Positions 1 to 9,283 are shown, counted from the first letter of the stretch. The stretch is 64,000 nucleotides of DNA from Caballeronia glebae (GCF_001545035.1 NZ_FCOJ02000035.1:16142-80141), one strand, 5' to 3'. Numbers and translations: made by a program. Notes: generated by a model not told the origin, from the sequence alone.

Positions 1-429
1 GACGAGCGTCGGCCACGTGAGACCCGGCACCGTCTCGACGCCCGCGAAAAGACGCGGAAAGCGCTCGATCTCCGATTTCATGTCCTGCTCGCCGCGCTCG
101 ACGATCATTTCGTATGTGCCGCGGCTCGCGATGACCTGCTGCGCGCCTTCCGCGAAATACGCCGACGCGCCGAGCACGCGCACCGCGTGATAGTGCGACA
201 GCACGACGTACTTGATCGGCTTGTCGGTGACGCTGCGGATTTTGGCGATGAGGTCCTGCGCCATCGCGGGCGTGGCGGTCGTATCGACGATGAGCACGCC
301 GTCGTCCCCGATGATCACGCCCGAGTTCGGATCGCCCTCCGCCGTGTAGGCGTACGCGTTCTCGGAGAGTTGGGTGAAGGTGATCTTCTTCTCTTCCAGG
401 TCGGCCTGCGATGCGAATGCTTTTGCCAT
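1..429 (-). CDS. MBL-fold metallo-hydrolase, N-terminal part (runs off window)
   Basis: The first 143 residues of a metallo-beta-lactamase-fold hydrolase are visible; the C-terminal part lies left of base 1. The start ATG is at 429 (protein begins MAKAFASQADLEEKKI). The fold's early strands are seen in the stretch with GVIIGDDGVLIVDTTATP, followed by KYVVLSHYHAVRVLGASAYF. The usual HxHxDH metal motif is therefore replaced by HYHAVR: the first two histidines are present, but the D and third H are not, so metal binding may be altered. The gene is divergent from two IclR regulators across 182 bp, which suggests that they control it. Substrate unknown. Confidence 0.85.
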   Translation of the reverse strand, partial: MAKAFASQADLEEKKITFTQLSENAYAYTAEGDPNSGVIIGDDGVLIVDTTATPAMAQDLIAKIRSVTDKPIKYVVLSHYHAVRVLGASAYFAEGAQQVIASRGTYEMIVERGEQDMKSEIERFPRLFAGVETVPGLTWPTLV

Positions 430-496
430 GGTCGTGTCTCGCTTCCATTCTCGTGGGGATGGGTGGATGATCGGCGTGTCACCGATTTTTGTCAAC

Positions 497-520
497 AGCA
501 AGCGAACTTGCTATTTGCAA
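497..520. promoter_or_regulatory. Palindrome in the MBL/IclR divergent promoter region
   Basis: A perfect 6-bp inverted repeat, AGCAAG-CGAA-CTTGCT (497-512), overlaps a second dyad, TTGC-N5-GCAA (508-520). It lies between the MBL-fold gene start (429) and the IclR start (612). A dyad in the control region of a divergent IclR gene is a plausible operator; this is inferred from position and symmetry only. Confidence 0.35.
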
Positions 521-611
521 ATTACGGGTAAATACCGAATCGCTTCATCGGATGATTCCGGCTCGGCTAACATTTGCGGTTCGTTCATCCTTTATAGATC
601 GCGGAGTGCTT

Positions 612-1370
612 TTGGCTCGTTCCGAAAACGGCGAAGAAAAGAAACAGCGCGGCATCCAGAGCGTCGAAGTGGGCGCGCGTCTGCTCGATGCGCTCGCCGC
701 GCGGCGCGAGCCGCTCGCGCTCAGCGCGCTGGCCGAAGCGTCCGAGCTTTCGAGCGCGCAGGCGCACACCTATCTCGTGAGCCTCACGCGGCTCGGGCTC
801 GTCAAGCGCGATGCGCTCACCGGCAATTACGAGCCGGGACCGCTCTCGCTCAGGCTCGGTTTGTTGAATCTGGAGCATCAGCCAGCGTATCGCGCGGCCG
901 CGCCGCGTGTGTCGGCGCTCGCGCTCGCGACCGGCATGAGCGTCGCGGTCAGCGTCGCCGGGCCGCAAGGGCCAACGGTCGTGCGCTATGAGCGCGGCGG
1001 ATATCCGCTGCACGTGAATCTGCACGTCGGCACGGTGATGTCGCTCTCGGCAACCTCCACCGGCCGCGTGTTCCGCGCTTTCGACGACGACGCCCGCGTC
1101 GCCGCGATGCTCGCGCATCAGGCCGAAGCCGATGCGCCGGAGATGGCGGCGCGCATCGGCGAGATCCGCACGCGCGGCATCGAACGCAGCGTCGATGCGC
1201 CGAGTCCGGGCGTAAGCAGCATGAGCGTGCCGGTATTCGACAGCGCGCGGCGCATGCAGCTCGCGCTGACCGCGATCGGGCCGACCGGTCTCGCCGACGT
1301 CGACTGGGACGGCCCGCTCGCGCACGCGCTGAAGGACGCCGCGCGCGACATCACCGGACTGCTTTCATGA
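612..1370 (+). CDS. IclR-family transcriptional regulator (first of a tandem pair)
   Basis: 252-residue IclR-type regulator with an N-terminal winged helix (about residues 15-75, with RGIQSVEVGARLLDAL opening the first helix) and a C-terminal effector-binding domain (GTVMSLSATSTGRVFRAF region, then SSMSVPVFD). I chose the TTG at 612 because GGAG sits five bases upstream and the N-terminus then matches the usual IclR length; an in-frame GTG at 606 is the alternative. The stop overlaps the next gene's start by four bases (ATGA), so the two regulators are translationally coupled. The divergent MBL-fold gene is the likely target. The effector cannot be told from sequence. Confidence 0.85.
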   Translation: MARSENGEEKKQRGIQSVEVGARLLDALAARREPLALSALAEASELSSAQAHTYLVSLTRLGLVKRDALTGNYEPGPLSLRLGLLNLEHQPAYRAAAPRVSALALATGMSVAVSVAGPQGPTVVRYERGGYPLHVNLHVGTVMSLSATSTGRVFRAFDDDARVAAMLAHQAEADAPEMAARIGEIRTRGIERSVDAPSPGVSSMSVPVFDSARRMQLALTAIGPTGLADVDWDGPLAHALKDAARDITGLLS

Positions 1371-2161
1371 CCGCGTTCGACGAAGACACGAAGCCGCAGC
1401 GCGGCATCAACGCGCTCGACGCGACCGGCGATCTGCTGCGCGCACTCGTCGCGGCGGGCCAGCCGCTCACATTGCGCGACCTCGCGGCGGCGGCCGGCAT
1501 GCCGCCCGCGAAGGCGTTCGCGCATCTGGTGAGTCTCGTGAAGGTCGGCCTGCTCGCGCGCGACGACGCCGGGCTCTTTCACGCGGGTCATTTGAGCCGC
1601 GAGCTGGGACTGATCGCGTTGCAGCGCCTTTCGCCGATCCGCGACGCGGAAAGCGAGATCGTCGCGCTCGCCGCGAGCACGTCGATGACGGTCGCCGCCG
1701 CCGCGCTCGGACCGCTCGGCCCGACAGTGATCCGGCTGGAGGAATCGGCGCGGCCGCAGCACGTGAGCCTGCGCGTCGGCACGGTGATGTCGCTCGTCAA
1801 TACGGCGATCGGGCGCGTGTACGCCGCGCATCTTCCCGCCGATATGCTCACGAGCCTGATGGCGCAAGACGCGATCCGCCTCGCGGGCGCGCAACCGGAT
1901 GCGGGACTCGATGCCGCCTATCGCGCACGGCTCGATGAGATTCGCAAACGCGGCCTCGACACCGCGCTCGGCACGCCGGTGCCCGGCATTCATACGCTGG
2001 CCGCGCCAGTGTTCGATCACACGGGCAGCGTGTGTCTCGTGATTGCGTTGATCGGTTCGTCGGGCGGCTTCGACAGCGCCCCGGACGGCCCGCTCGCCCG
2101 TGCGCTGCTAGCCGCGACGCGGCGTCTGTCGTGGCGTTTCGGGCTGATGGAGGCGAGTTAG
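1367..2161 (+). CDS. IclR-family transcriptional regulator (second of a tandem pair)
   Basis: 264-residue paralogue of the upstream regulator, with the same opening (RGINALDATGDLLRAL), a winged helix with helix-turn-helix around LRDLAAAAGMPPAKAFAHL, and a C-terminal domain sharing the GTVMSLVNTAIGRVYAAH segment. The ATG lies inside the stop of the first IclR gene, and its own TAG overlaps the convergent pdxY stop by four bases. Two fused-in-operon IclR proteins could form heterodimers or sense different ligands; this is inference from the duplication. Confidence 0.85.
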   Translation: MTAFDEDTKPQRGINALDATGDLLRALVAAGQPLTLRDLAAAAGMPPAKAFAHLVSLVKVGLLARDDAGLFHAGHLSRELGLIALQRLSPIRDAESEIVALAASTSMTVAAAALGPLGPTVIRLEESARPQHVSLRVGTVMSLVNTAIGRVYAAHLPADMLTSLMAQDAIRLAGAQPDAGLDAAYRARLDEIRKRGLDTALGTPVPGIHTLAAPVFDHTGSVCLVIALIGSSGGFDSAPDGPLARALLAATRRLSWRFGLMEAS

Positions 2162-3039
2162 CCGCCCTTGATCGTCCCCGTTCCGGTCACGCGGATCGCG
2201 GGGAAACGGTCGGTCGGCTTCGCGATTTCGTCCTGCGACGCGACGATCTCCAGCTCGTAGCGCCCCGCATCGTAAGTCGCCCTGACGACGGCGTTGACCG
2301 CCGCGAGCGTGTGCTCCAGCGCGGTGCGCAGCGAATCGCCTTGCAACGTGCGCGCGACGAAAACCGCGCTCGTCAGATCGCCGACGCCCACCGGCTGACG
2401 CGCGAACGGATAGAGCGGGCGCTGCGCGAACCACGCTTCGGTGGGCGTCACGGCGAGCATGTTGAAGGTGTCGGCGCGACTGTTGCGATCGAGCAGATGC
2501 TTGACCAGCACGATACGCGGCCCCCGCGCGATCAATTCGCGACATGCGTCGACGGCTTCCTCCACCGTCTCGATCGCGCGCCCGGCGAGCTTTTCCAGTT
2601 CGACGTGATTCGGCATGATCGCGTCGGCGATCTCGGGCATTGTCGTGACGAGGAAATCCTCGATGCCGGCCGCGACCGTGCAGCCGCCCGTCTGACCCAT
2701 GACCGGATCGCAGAAATAGAGCGCGCGCGGATTCACCGCCTTCACCATCTTCACGATTTCGACGACCGCGCGGCCCTGATCCGGCGCGCCGAGAAAGCCC
2801 GAGAGCACCGCGTTGCAGCGCCCGAGCACGCCGATCGCGCCGATGCCCTCGATCACGTTCTGGAGTTCCTCGGCATCGAACGCGCTGCCGGTCCAGCGGC
2901 CGTACTGCGTGTGATTGGAGAACTGCACGGTGTTGAGCGGCCAGACGTTCACGCCGAGCCGCCGCATCGGGAAAACCGCCGCGCTGTTGCCCGCATGGCC
3001 GAACACCACATGCGATTGAATGCTCAGGACGTTATTCAT
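2158..3039 (-). CDS. pdxY: Pyridoxal kinase PdxY
   Basis: 293-residue ribokinase-superfamily kinase that phosphorylates pyridoxal in the vitamin B6 salvage pathway, in the cytoplasm. The N-terminus MNNVLSIQSHVVFGHAGNSA is the family's substrate-binding opening, LYFCDPVMGQ is the kinase D-P-V-M-G block, and PVGVGDLTSAVF near residue 225 is the anion-hole/catalytic GxGD motif. The start at 3039 matches known PdxY N-termini; an upstream in-frame ATG would add a non-homologous 41-residue tail. It is convergent with the IclR pair. Length and motifs are normal. Confidence 0.95.
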   Translation of the reverse strand: MNNVLSIQSHVVFGHAGNSAAVFPMRRLGVNVWPLNTVQFSNHTQYGRWTGSAFDAEELQNVIEGIGAIGVLGRCNAVLSGFLGAPDQGRAVVEIVKMVKAVNPRALYFCDPVMGQTGGCTVAAGIEDFLVTTMPEIADAIMPNHVELEKLAGRAIETVEEAVDACRELIARGPRIVLVKHLLDRNSRADTFNMLAVTPTEAWFAQRPLYPFARQPVGVGDLTSAVFVARTLQGDSLRTALEHTLAAVNAVVRATYDAGRYELEIVASQDEIAKPTDRFPAIRVTGTGTIKGG

Positions 3040-3491
3040 GTTCTGCTTTCCCGATTGATCGTGTCCGGTCAGGTGAAACGTTTGTCGCGCCAGGGCCGTG
3101 CAGCGCAGCGCGGCGATGGCTTCGGAAAGCCCGCCCGTGGGCGTCGTGGGCGGACAGCGCAACTTTCGTATTGTGCCGTGCCTCGACGCACTGCGGCATG
3201 GCGTGCTCGTTTTAAATTGCGAGGGCGCATTTTATCGAGCGATGCGAACGATCGGAAGCTCAAAAAGGTCGCGCCGCCGCAACAAGTACACGGCCCGTGC
3301 GACGTTCGGCACGCCACTTGCTCGATCGAGCGGCTGCACCGGCGTTTCGCGCATCGCAAAAAAACGGGCGACTGCAGCACACGAATTCGAATGCGCGCCG
3401 GATAATGCTCCATCGGCGCATACGTCGAAAGCATACGAGGACGAACACACGGCAAGACATCAATAGTCGCAGGTCAAATCAGGAGGCTGAC
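3040..3491. other. Intergenic region between divergent pdxY and glgC
   Basis: 452 bp without a convincing gene. Short open frames here lack ribosome-binding sites and overlap each other on both strands. It must hold the promoters of both pdxY and glgC. The right end carries an AGGAGG Shine-Dalgarno (3481-3486) six bases before the glgC ATG. I see no strong sigma70 pair or palindrome. Confidence 0.5.
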
Positions 3492-4766
3492 ATGGAGACG
3501 CTGTCGAAGAATCGCACCGATTTGCAGAAGTCGACCCTCGCAATCGTTCTCGCCGGCGGGCGTGGCACCCGGCTCGGTCCGCTTACCGACAAACGCGTGA
3601 AGCCGGCCGTCCACTTCGGCGGCAAGTACCGAATCGTGGACTTCGCGCTGTCCAACTGCCTCAATTCCGGCATCCGGCGCATCGCTGTCGTCACGCAATA
3701 CAAGGCGCATTCGCTCATCCGCCATCTGCAGCGCGGCTGGGGGTTCCTGCGCGGCGAGTTCAACGAGTTCATCGATATCTGGCCGGCGCAACAACGCGTC
3801 GATTCGAGCTGGTATCGCGGCACGGCCGACGCGGTGTATCAGAACCTCGATATCGTCCGCTCGATCGGGCCGGAGTTCGTGATCGTGCTGGCGGGCGATC
3901 ACATCTACAAGATGGATTACACGCGCATGGTTCTCGACCATGTGGAAAGCGGCGCGGACTGCACGGTCGGCTGTATCGAGGTGCCGCGCATGGATGCGGT
4001 CGCGTTCGGCGTGATGCACGTCGACGAGAACCGCCGCGTCACCGCCTTCCTCGAAAAGCCCGCCGATCCGCCCGCGATGCCCGGCAAGCCCGACATCGCG
4101 CTCGCGAGTATGGGCATCTACGTGTTCAGCGCGAAGTATCTCTACGACATGCTGCAGGAGAACATCGAAACGTCGAACACGGATCACGACTTCGGTAAGG
4201 ACATCATTCCGCGCGTCGTGACGACCGGCAAGGCGATCGCACATCCGTTCGGCATGTCGTGCGTGACGTCGAGCAGCGACCCGGAGGCGCCCGCGTACTG
4301 GCGCGACGTCGGCACCGTCGACGCGTACTGGTCCGCGAACCTCGATCTCGCGTCGACGATTCCGGAACTCGACTTGTACGACCGTAAATGGCCGATCTGG
4401 ACGAATCAGGAGCAACTGCCGCCCGGCAAGTTCGTGCGCGACCTGAACGGCCAGCAAGGCGCGATCACCAATCTGCTGGTGTGCGGCGGCTGCGTGATCT
4501 CGGGATCGCAGGTGTCGAAGTCGGTGTTTTCGTCGGCGGTGCGGGTGCACTCGTTCTGTAACATCAATGAGGCAGTCTTGTTGCCGCAAGTGACCATCGG
4601 GCCGAGTTGCAGATTGCAGCGCGTCGTGATCGACCGCGGTTGCACGGTACCCGAAGGGCTCGTGGTCGGCGAGGACCCGGACGACGACGCCGCGCGTTTC
4701 TTCCGCACGGAGTCCGGCATCACGCTCATCACGCGCGAGGCGCTGGCGCGGCTGCCGCAAAGTTAG
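3492..4766 (+). CDS. glgC: Glucose-1-phosphate adenylyltransferase GlgC
   Basis: 424-residue ADP-glucose pyrophosphorylase, making ADP-glucose from ATP and glucose 1-phosphate, the first committed step of glycogen synthesis. The nucleotidyltransferase domain opens with AGGRGTRLGPLT; FGGKYRIVDFALSNC and VLAGDHIYKMDY are the family's substrate and metal blocks; the left-handed beta-helix follows (VCGGCVISGSQV...). ATG at 3492 has a near-perfect SD. The gene precedes glgA by 54 bp in the same direction, so the pair is probably co-transcribed. The length is close to the E. coli enzyme. Confidence 0.96.
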   Translation: METLSKNRTDLQKSTLAIVLAGGRGTRLGPLTDKRVKPAVHFGGKYRIVDFALSNCLNSGIRRIAVVTQYKAHSLIRHLQRGWGFLRGEFNEFIDIWPAQQRVDSSWYRGTADAVYQNLDIVRSIGPEFVIVLAGDHIYKMDYTRMVLDHVESGADCTVGCIEVPRMDAVAFGVMHVDENRRVTAFLEKPADPPAMPGKPDIALASMGIYVFSAKYLYDMLQENIETSNTDHDFGKDIIPRVVTTGKAIAHPFGMSCVTSSSDPEAPAYWRDVGTVDAYWSANLDLASTIPELDLYDRKWPIWTNQEQLPPGKFVRDLNGQQGAITNLLVCGGCVISGSQVSKSVFSSAVRVHSFCNINEAVLLPQVTIGPSCRLQRVVIDRGCTVPEGLVVGEDPDDDAARFFRTESGITLITREALARLPQS

Positions 4767-4820
4767 CCGGCGGCGCGCCGGACGACCACGACAACACGAA
4801 TCCATCCGACGGGAGCGCCG

Positions 4821-6284
4821 ATGACCGTATGCGTGCTGCATGCCGCAGCAGAAATGTTTCCGCTGTTGAAAACCGGCGGTCTCGCCGACGTGGTCGGCGC
4901 GCTGCCGCCCGCGCAATCGCAACTGGGCACGCACGCGCGCGTCGTGTTGCCGGGCTTTCCCGCCGTGCTGGCGGGGCTCGACGACCTTCAGAGCGTCGCC
5001 GATCTGGGCGGCGCGTTCGGCGCGGGCAATATCCGGCTTGAGCGCGGCGTGCTGCAACCGCACGGCGTGGTCGTGTACGTGGTGCGCGCCGATCAGTTCT
5101 ACGACCGTCCGGGCAATCCGTATCTGGATGCAGGACATCGCCCATACGCGGATAACGATCGCCGCTTCGCGCTGCTCGGCTGGGCGGCGGCGCGCATCGC
5201 GACGGGCGCCGATCCGGCGTGGAAGCCGCATATCGTCCACGCGCACGACTGGCACGCCGGGCTCGCGCCCGCGTATCTGCGCGCGTTTGAGCGTGGCGGC
5301 GCGGCCCGGGTCGGCAGCGTGATGACGGTGCACAACCTGGCGTATCAGGGCACGTTCCCGGCGTCGGAGTTCGGCGCGCTCCAGTTGCCCGGCGACTTTT
5401 ACGCGGTGGAAGGCGTCGAGTTCTATGGCCACGTCTCGTTTCTCAAAGCGGGCCTCTATTACGCCGATCGCATCACGACCGTCAGCCCGACCTATGCGCG
5501 CGAAATCCAGACGCAGGCCCAAGGCGCTGGTCTGCACGGGCTGTTGCAGACGCGCACGCACGACATCACCGGCATTCTGAACGGCGTCGATTATTCGATC
5601 TGGAGCCCGAGCTCCGATGAATCCATCGCGTCGAAATACACGCAGTCGAAATTCGGCGGCAAGTCGAAGTGCAAAACGGCGCTGCAGGAACGCATGGGTC
5701 TCGCGCGCGACGACGACGCCCTGCTCTTCGGCGTCGTCAGTCGGCTGACCGAGCAGAAGGGACTCGATCTGCTGCTCTCGGCCGTGCCCGACATCGTGCA
5801 GCGCGGCGGCCAGCTTGCCGTGCTCGGCACCGGCGACCCGGCGCTCGAAACCGGCATGAAGAACGCGGCGGCGGCGCATCCGGGCGCGGTCGCGGTCGAG
5901 CTGGGTTTCGACGAGACGCTGTCGCATTCGATCATCGCCGGCAGCGATGTGGTGATGGTGCCTTCGCGCTTCGAGCCGTGCGGCCTCACGCAGCTCTACG
6001 CGCTCGCCTACGGCTCGCTGCCGCTCGTGCATCGCGTAGGCGGGCTGGCCGATACCGTCGTCGACAGTTCGCTCGAAAATCTCGCGGAGGACCTCGCGAC
6101 CGGCTTCGTGTTCGACACCTTCGATCGCGCGGGCATCGTCGGCGCGATCCGGCGCGCGTTCGCGCTCAAGGCGCGGCGCTCGGAGTGGAAAGCCGTCGTC
6201 AAGCGCACCATGGGCCAGAGCTTCGGCTGGGAAGACGCGGCGCTCAAGTACGCGGAGGTTTATCGGGGTCTGGTCGACGCCTGA
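4821..6284 (+). CDS. glgA: Glycogen synthase GlgA
   Basis: 487-residue GT5 glycosyltransferase that adds glucose from ADP-glucose to glycogen chains. It opens with the ADP-glucose-binding K-T-G-G-L-A-D-V-V loop (K17), has the HAHDWHAGLAP block, and the C-terminal GT-B domain with GVVSRLTEQKGLDLL and SRFEPCGLTQLYAL. It follows glgC and precedes an SDR gene 57 bp downstream. No branching (glgB) or debranching (glgX) gene is present in the window, so the rest of the pathway lies elsewhere. Confidence 0.96.
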   Translation: MTVCVLHAAAEMFPLLKTGGLADVVGALPPAQSQLGTHARVVLPGFPAVLAGLDDLQSVADLGGAFGAGNIRLERGVLQPHGVVVYVVRADQFYDRPGNPYLDAGHRPYADNDRRFALLGWAAARIATGADPAWKPHIVHAHDWHAGLAPAYLRAFERGGAARVGSVMTVHNLAYQGTFPASEFGALQLPGDFYAVEGVEFYGHVSFLKAGLYYADRITTVSPTYAREIQTQAQGAGLHGLLQTRTHDITGILNGVDYSIWSPSSDESIASKYTQSKFGGKSKCKTALQERMGLARDDDALLFGVVSRLTEQKGLDLLLSAVPDIVQRGGQLAVLGTGDPALETGMKNAAAAHPGAVAVELGFDETLSHSIIAGSDVVMVPSRFEPCGLTQLYALAYGSLPLVHRVGGLADTVVDSSLENLAEDLATGFVFDTFDRAGIVGAIRRAFALKARRSEWKAVVKRTMGQSFGWEDAALKYAEVYRGLVDA

Positions 6285-6341
6285 GGTTCATCGGGCGCGC
6301 AATTTGCGTCGCGCACGGGGAAACCTCACACGAGAACGCAC

Positions 6342-7142
6342 ATGCACAAACCCCTCGCAGGCCAGATCGCGCTCGTGACAGGCGCGAGTTCCGGCATCGG
6401 CACGGGCGTAGCGACCGCGCTCGCCGATGCGGGCGCGCACGTCGCCATCAACTATCACTCGCACGCGGAACCCGCTGAAAAGCTCGCCGCCGCCATCGCG
6501 GCAAAAGGCGGCGAAGCGTTCGCGGTCGGCGCGGACGTGACCGACGAAACCCAGATCGACGCGATGTTCGATGCCGTCGTGAAACGCTACGGCACGGTCG
6601 ATATCGTCATCGCGAATTCGGGCTTGCAGAAGGATGCGAAGTTCACCGCGCTCACGCTCGCCGACTGGAATACGGTCATCGAAACGAATCTCACCGGCCA
6701 GTTCCTCACCGCGCAGCGCGCCGTGCGCGAATTCGAGCGGCGCGGCATGCGCGACGTGTCGAAGGCGCTCGGGAAAATCATCTGCATGAGTTCCGTGCAC
6801 GAGGTCATTCCGTGGGCCGGGCACGTGAACTACGCGGCGTCCAAAGGCGGCATCCAGATGATGATGAAAACGATCGCGCAGGAAGTTGCGCCGCAGCGTA
6901 TCCGCGTGAACGGCATCGCGCCCGGCGCGATTCGCACGCCGATCAACAAGGACGCGTGGGACACGCAGGAACAGCTCGATCGCCTGCTGAAGCTGATTCC
7001 GTACGGGCGCGTCGGCGAGGTCGAGGATATCGGGCGCGCGGCGGTCTGGCTTGCGTCGGACGAAAGCGATTACGTCGTCGGCACAACGCTTTTCGTCGAT
7101 GGCGGCATGACGCTTTACCCGGGATTCGCGGATAACGGCTGA
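6342..7142 (+). CDS. SDR-family oxidoreductase, glucose 1-dehydrogenase-like
   Basis: 266-residue classical short-chain dehydrogenase with the cofactor loop TGASSGIGTGVA (TGxxxGxG), NSG in the NAG position, catalytic Ser in MSSVHEVIP and YAASKGG (YxxxK). The family resemblance is to bacterial glucose 1-dehydrogenases, which oxidise glucose to gluconolactone with NAD(P). It lies 57 bp after glgA and 32 bp before a flavoprotein gene, so it may belong to a sugar-metabolism operon. The actual substrate is unproven. Confidence 0.85.
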   Translation: MHKPLAGQIALVTGASSGIGTGVATALADAGAHVAINYHSHAEPAEKLAAAIAAKGGEAFAVGADVTDETQIDAMFDAVVKRYGTVDIVIANSGLQKDAKFTALTLADWNTVIETNLTGQFLTAQRAVREFERRGMRDVSKALGKIICMSSVHEVIPWAGHVNYAASKGGIQMMMKTIAQEVAPQRIRVNGIAPGAIRTPINKDAWDTQEQLDRLLKLIPYGRVGEVEDIGRAAVWLASDESDYVVGTTLFVDGGMTLYPGFADNG

Positions 7143-7174
7143 TACCGCATCGACATGAAAACAACGGAAAACGG

Positions 7175-8611
7175 ATGAACGAAATCGAGGTGGAGGTCGC
7201 CGTGATCGGCGCCGGCACGGCGGGCATGGCCGCGTTTCGCGCGGCGCGGCTCGCGGGCGTGAGCGCGGTGCTGATCGAAGGCGGCGAACTGGGCACGACC
7301 TGCGCGCGCGTCGGCTGCATGCCGTCGAAGCTCTTGCTCGCGGCGGCGAACGGTCTGCACGATGCGCATTCGCTGGCCGCGCGCGGCATCGAAGGCACGC
7401 ACGCGCTCGAAGCCGACTACGCGCACGTGCACGACTACGTGCGGCGCGAGCGCGATCACTTCGTCAAAGGCGTGCTCGACGAAATAGAAGCGCTGCCCGA
7501 CGGCATGCTGCTGCGCGGCAAGGCGCGCTTCGAAGCGCCGACGCGATTGCTGGTCGGCGACGACACGCGCGTAAAAGCCCAACGCGTCGTGATCGCGACG
7601 GGCGCGGCGCCGCGCGTGCCAGACGAGCTGAAGGTGTTCGGCGACAAACTCATCACGAGCGACGATCTCTTCGAGTTGCGCACGCTGCCCGGGCGCATCG
7701 CCGTGTTCGGCGGCGGGCCGATCGCGCTGGAACTCGGGCAGGCGCTCGCGCGGCTGGGCATCGAAATCTTCATGTTCGGCAAAGGCGGCGGCGTTGGGGC
7801 GCTCACGGACAAACCGGTGCGCGACGCACTGGCCAGTGCGCTCGCCGACGAGTTCTATTTCGATCCCGACGCGAAGTTCGACGTGATGTCGCTCGAAGAC
7901 GGCCAGCCGACGCTGCGCTTCACTTCGCCGGACGGCGAGGCGCATGTCGAACGGTTCGACCTCGTGCTCGCCGCGACCGGCCGCGCGCCGAATCTGAAGC
8001 CGCTCGCGCTCGAAAACGCGGGCATCGAACTGAACGAAAAGGGCGTGCCGCTGTTCGATGAAACCACGATGCAATGCGGCAAAAGCGCTATTTTCATCGC
8101 GGGCGATTGCGACGGCACGCGCCCGTGGCTTCACGACGCCGCCGACGAAGGCAAGCTCGCGGGCGACAACGCCGCGCGCTTTCCCGACGTGCAGCGGATC
8201 AAACGCAAGGTGCCGTTCTCGATCGTCTTCTGCGAGCCGCAGGTGGCGATCGTCGGCGCATCGTATGACGATCTCGACAAGCAGATGACGGTGACTGGCG
8301 AAGTTTCGTTCGAGAATCAGGGCCGGAGCCGCGTGATGCGGCAGAATCGCGGCCTGCTGCACGTCTACGCCGACGCGAAAACCGGCAAGCTGCGCGGCGC
8401 CCAGGGTTGCGGCCCGGCAATGGAGCATCTCGGGCATCTGCTCGCGTGGGCGCTGCAACTGGAACTGACGCTCGATGAAGCGCTCAATCTGCCCTTCTAT
8501 CACCCGACCGTGGAAGAAGGCTTGCGCAGCGCGCTGAAAGATGCGGACAAAAAGTGCTACGAGGAAAGGTCGGAAACGCCGCCGGCCCTGGCAAGCGCGG
8601 CGGGTTGCTAG
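7175..8611 (+). CDS. Dihydrolipoamide-dehydrogenase-like pyridine nucleotide-disulphide oxidoreductase
   Basis: 478-residue two-dinucleotide-fold flavoprotein. FAD loop AVIGAGTAGMAAF (residues 9-21), redox-active disulphide in TTCARVGCMPSKLL (C-x4-C), NAD loop VFGGGPIALELGQ, second FAD motif FIAGDCDG, and C-terminal HPTVEEGL supplying the partner-subunit histidine base. All catalytic elements of the Lpd family are intact. There is no E1 or E2 2-oxoacid dehydrogenase gene nearby, so it is not the normal complex-borne Lpd; annotation as a stand-alone dihydrolipoyl dehydrogenase-type reductase is safest. Confidence 0.88.
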   Translation: MNEIEVEVAVIGAGTAGMAAFRAARLAGVSAVLIEGGELGTTCARVGCMPSKLLLAAANGLHDAHSLAARGIEGTHALEADYAHVHDYVRRERDHFVKGVLDEIEALPDGMLLRGKARFEAPTRLLVGDDTRVKAQRVVIATGAAPRVPDELKVFGDKLITSDDLFELRTLPGRIAVFGGGPIALELGQALARLGIEIFMFGKGGGVGALTDKPVRDALASALADEFYFDPDAKFDVMSLEDGQPTLRFTSPDGEAHVERFDLVLAATGRAPNLKPLALENAGIELNEKGVPLFDETTMQCGKSAIFIAGDCDGTRPWLHDAADEGKLAGDNAARFPDVQRIKRKVPFSIVFCEPQVAIVGASYDDLDKQMTVTGEVSFENQGRSRVMRQNRGLLHVYADAKTGKLRGAQGCGPAMEHLGHLLAWALQLELTLDEALNLPFYHPTVEEGLRSALKDADKKCYEERSETPPALASAAGC

Positions 8612-8622
8612 GAGAAAAGAAA

Positions 8623-8646
8623 ATGCCGGTTGCGAGCAACCGGCAT
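8623..8646. terminator. Bidirectional terminator between convergent genes
   Basis: Perfect 10-bp stem ATGCCGGTTG / CAACCGGCAT with a CGAG loop. TTT follows on the plus side and an A-rich tract (GAAAAGAAA) precedes it, which reads as a T-rich tail on the minus strand. It lies between the flavoprotein stop and the convergent membrane-protein stop, so it probably ends both transcripts. Confidence 0.75.
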
Positions 8647-8682
8647 CTTTACTTTCGGATCAGGCGCGCGAACCGTTATCGA

Positions 8683-9039
8683 TCAGCTACCGCTCAAACC
8701 GTATTGCAGCGCCAGATCGAAACCCAGCACCACCATCGAGCAGAAAAGCCCCAGCGCCAGATTCGCCAGCCTATGGCCGACGTCCTTGTGCTTCGTCAGA
8801 ACGGCGCCCGCGAGGAACGCGATTTCCACGATTATCTGCATGCAGAACACGGCAATCATCAACGCGAACTCATAACCCATCGAGCTGTAGTTCATGAAGT
8901 TGAAGCCGTTCACCGCGACCCAGGACCCCACTCGCCAAACTTCGTATGCCAATAGCAGCAACGGGAAGAAATAGCTGGCGACATAAGTCGGCACCGTGGC
9001 GTGCCGCAATTCCATATTTAAGTGACGTGTTACTTGCAT
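8683..9039 (-). CDS. Small inner-membrane protein of unknown function
   Basis: 118-residue predicted membrane protein with about three hydrophobic segments: VPTYVASYFFPLLLLAYEVW, YEFALMIAVFCMQIIVEIAF and LANLALGLFCSMVVLGFDLA. I start at 9039 because GAGGGAG lies six bases upstream of that ATG; ATGs at 9054 and 9015 are alternatives. Charged ends and lack of known motifs prevent a functional call. It stands alone between a terminator and a 277-bp gap. Confidence 0.7.
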   Translation of the reverse strand: MQVTRHLNMELRHATVPTYVASYFFPLLLLAYEVWRVGSWVAVNGFNFMNYSSMGYEFALMIAVFCMQIIVEIAFLAGAVLTKHKDVGHRLANLALGLFCSMVVLGFDLALQYGLSGS

Positions 9040-9263
9040 CGCGCGCTCCCTCATCTGATTGCCCGAAAACGACGGGCGTTCTACCTGCACTGTGGCGCAA
9101 CCGGAGCGTTCTGAGCGAACGGCTGACGGGCGTCGTGCTTTCAGAATAGGACAATTTTCGGGAAAGCGAATCATCGTATTCCCGATGATCACGTCCAATA
9201 AGGAAGCGCGCGAAGCTTTGTGCAGTGCAACTGAATAAAGCAGTTATTTCCCGGCCCTTAATT

Positions 9264-9283
9264 CGGCACGCGCGTGCGTGCCG
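9264..9283 (-). terminator. Hairpin downstream of mmsB
   Basis: Stem CGGCACGC / GCGTGCCG (8 bp, perfect) with GCGT loop, about 35 bases past the mmsB stop. The downstream side on the minus strand is AATTAAGG, so the U-tract is weak; termination is likely but not certain. Nothing else is evident in the 9040-9316 gap. Confidence 0.5.

Noticed and set aside
3474..6032. Very long open frame (852 codons) on the minus strand opposite glgC and glgA
   Set aside because: It is antisense to two highly conserved enzymes, is Arg/His-rich as GC-rich shadow frames are, and has no SD or recognisable domain.
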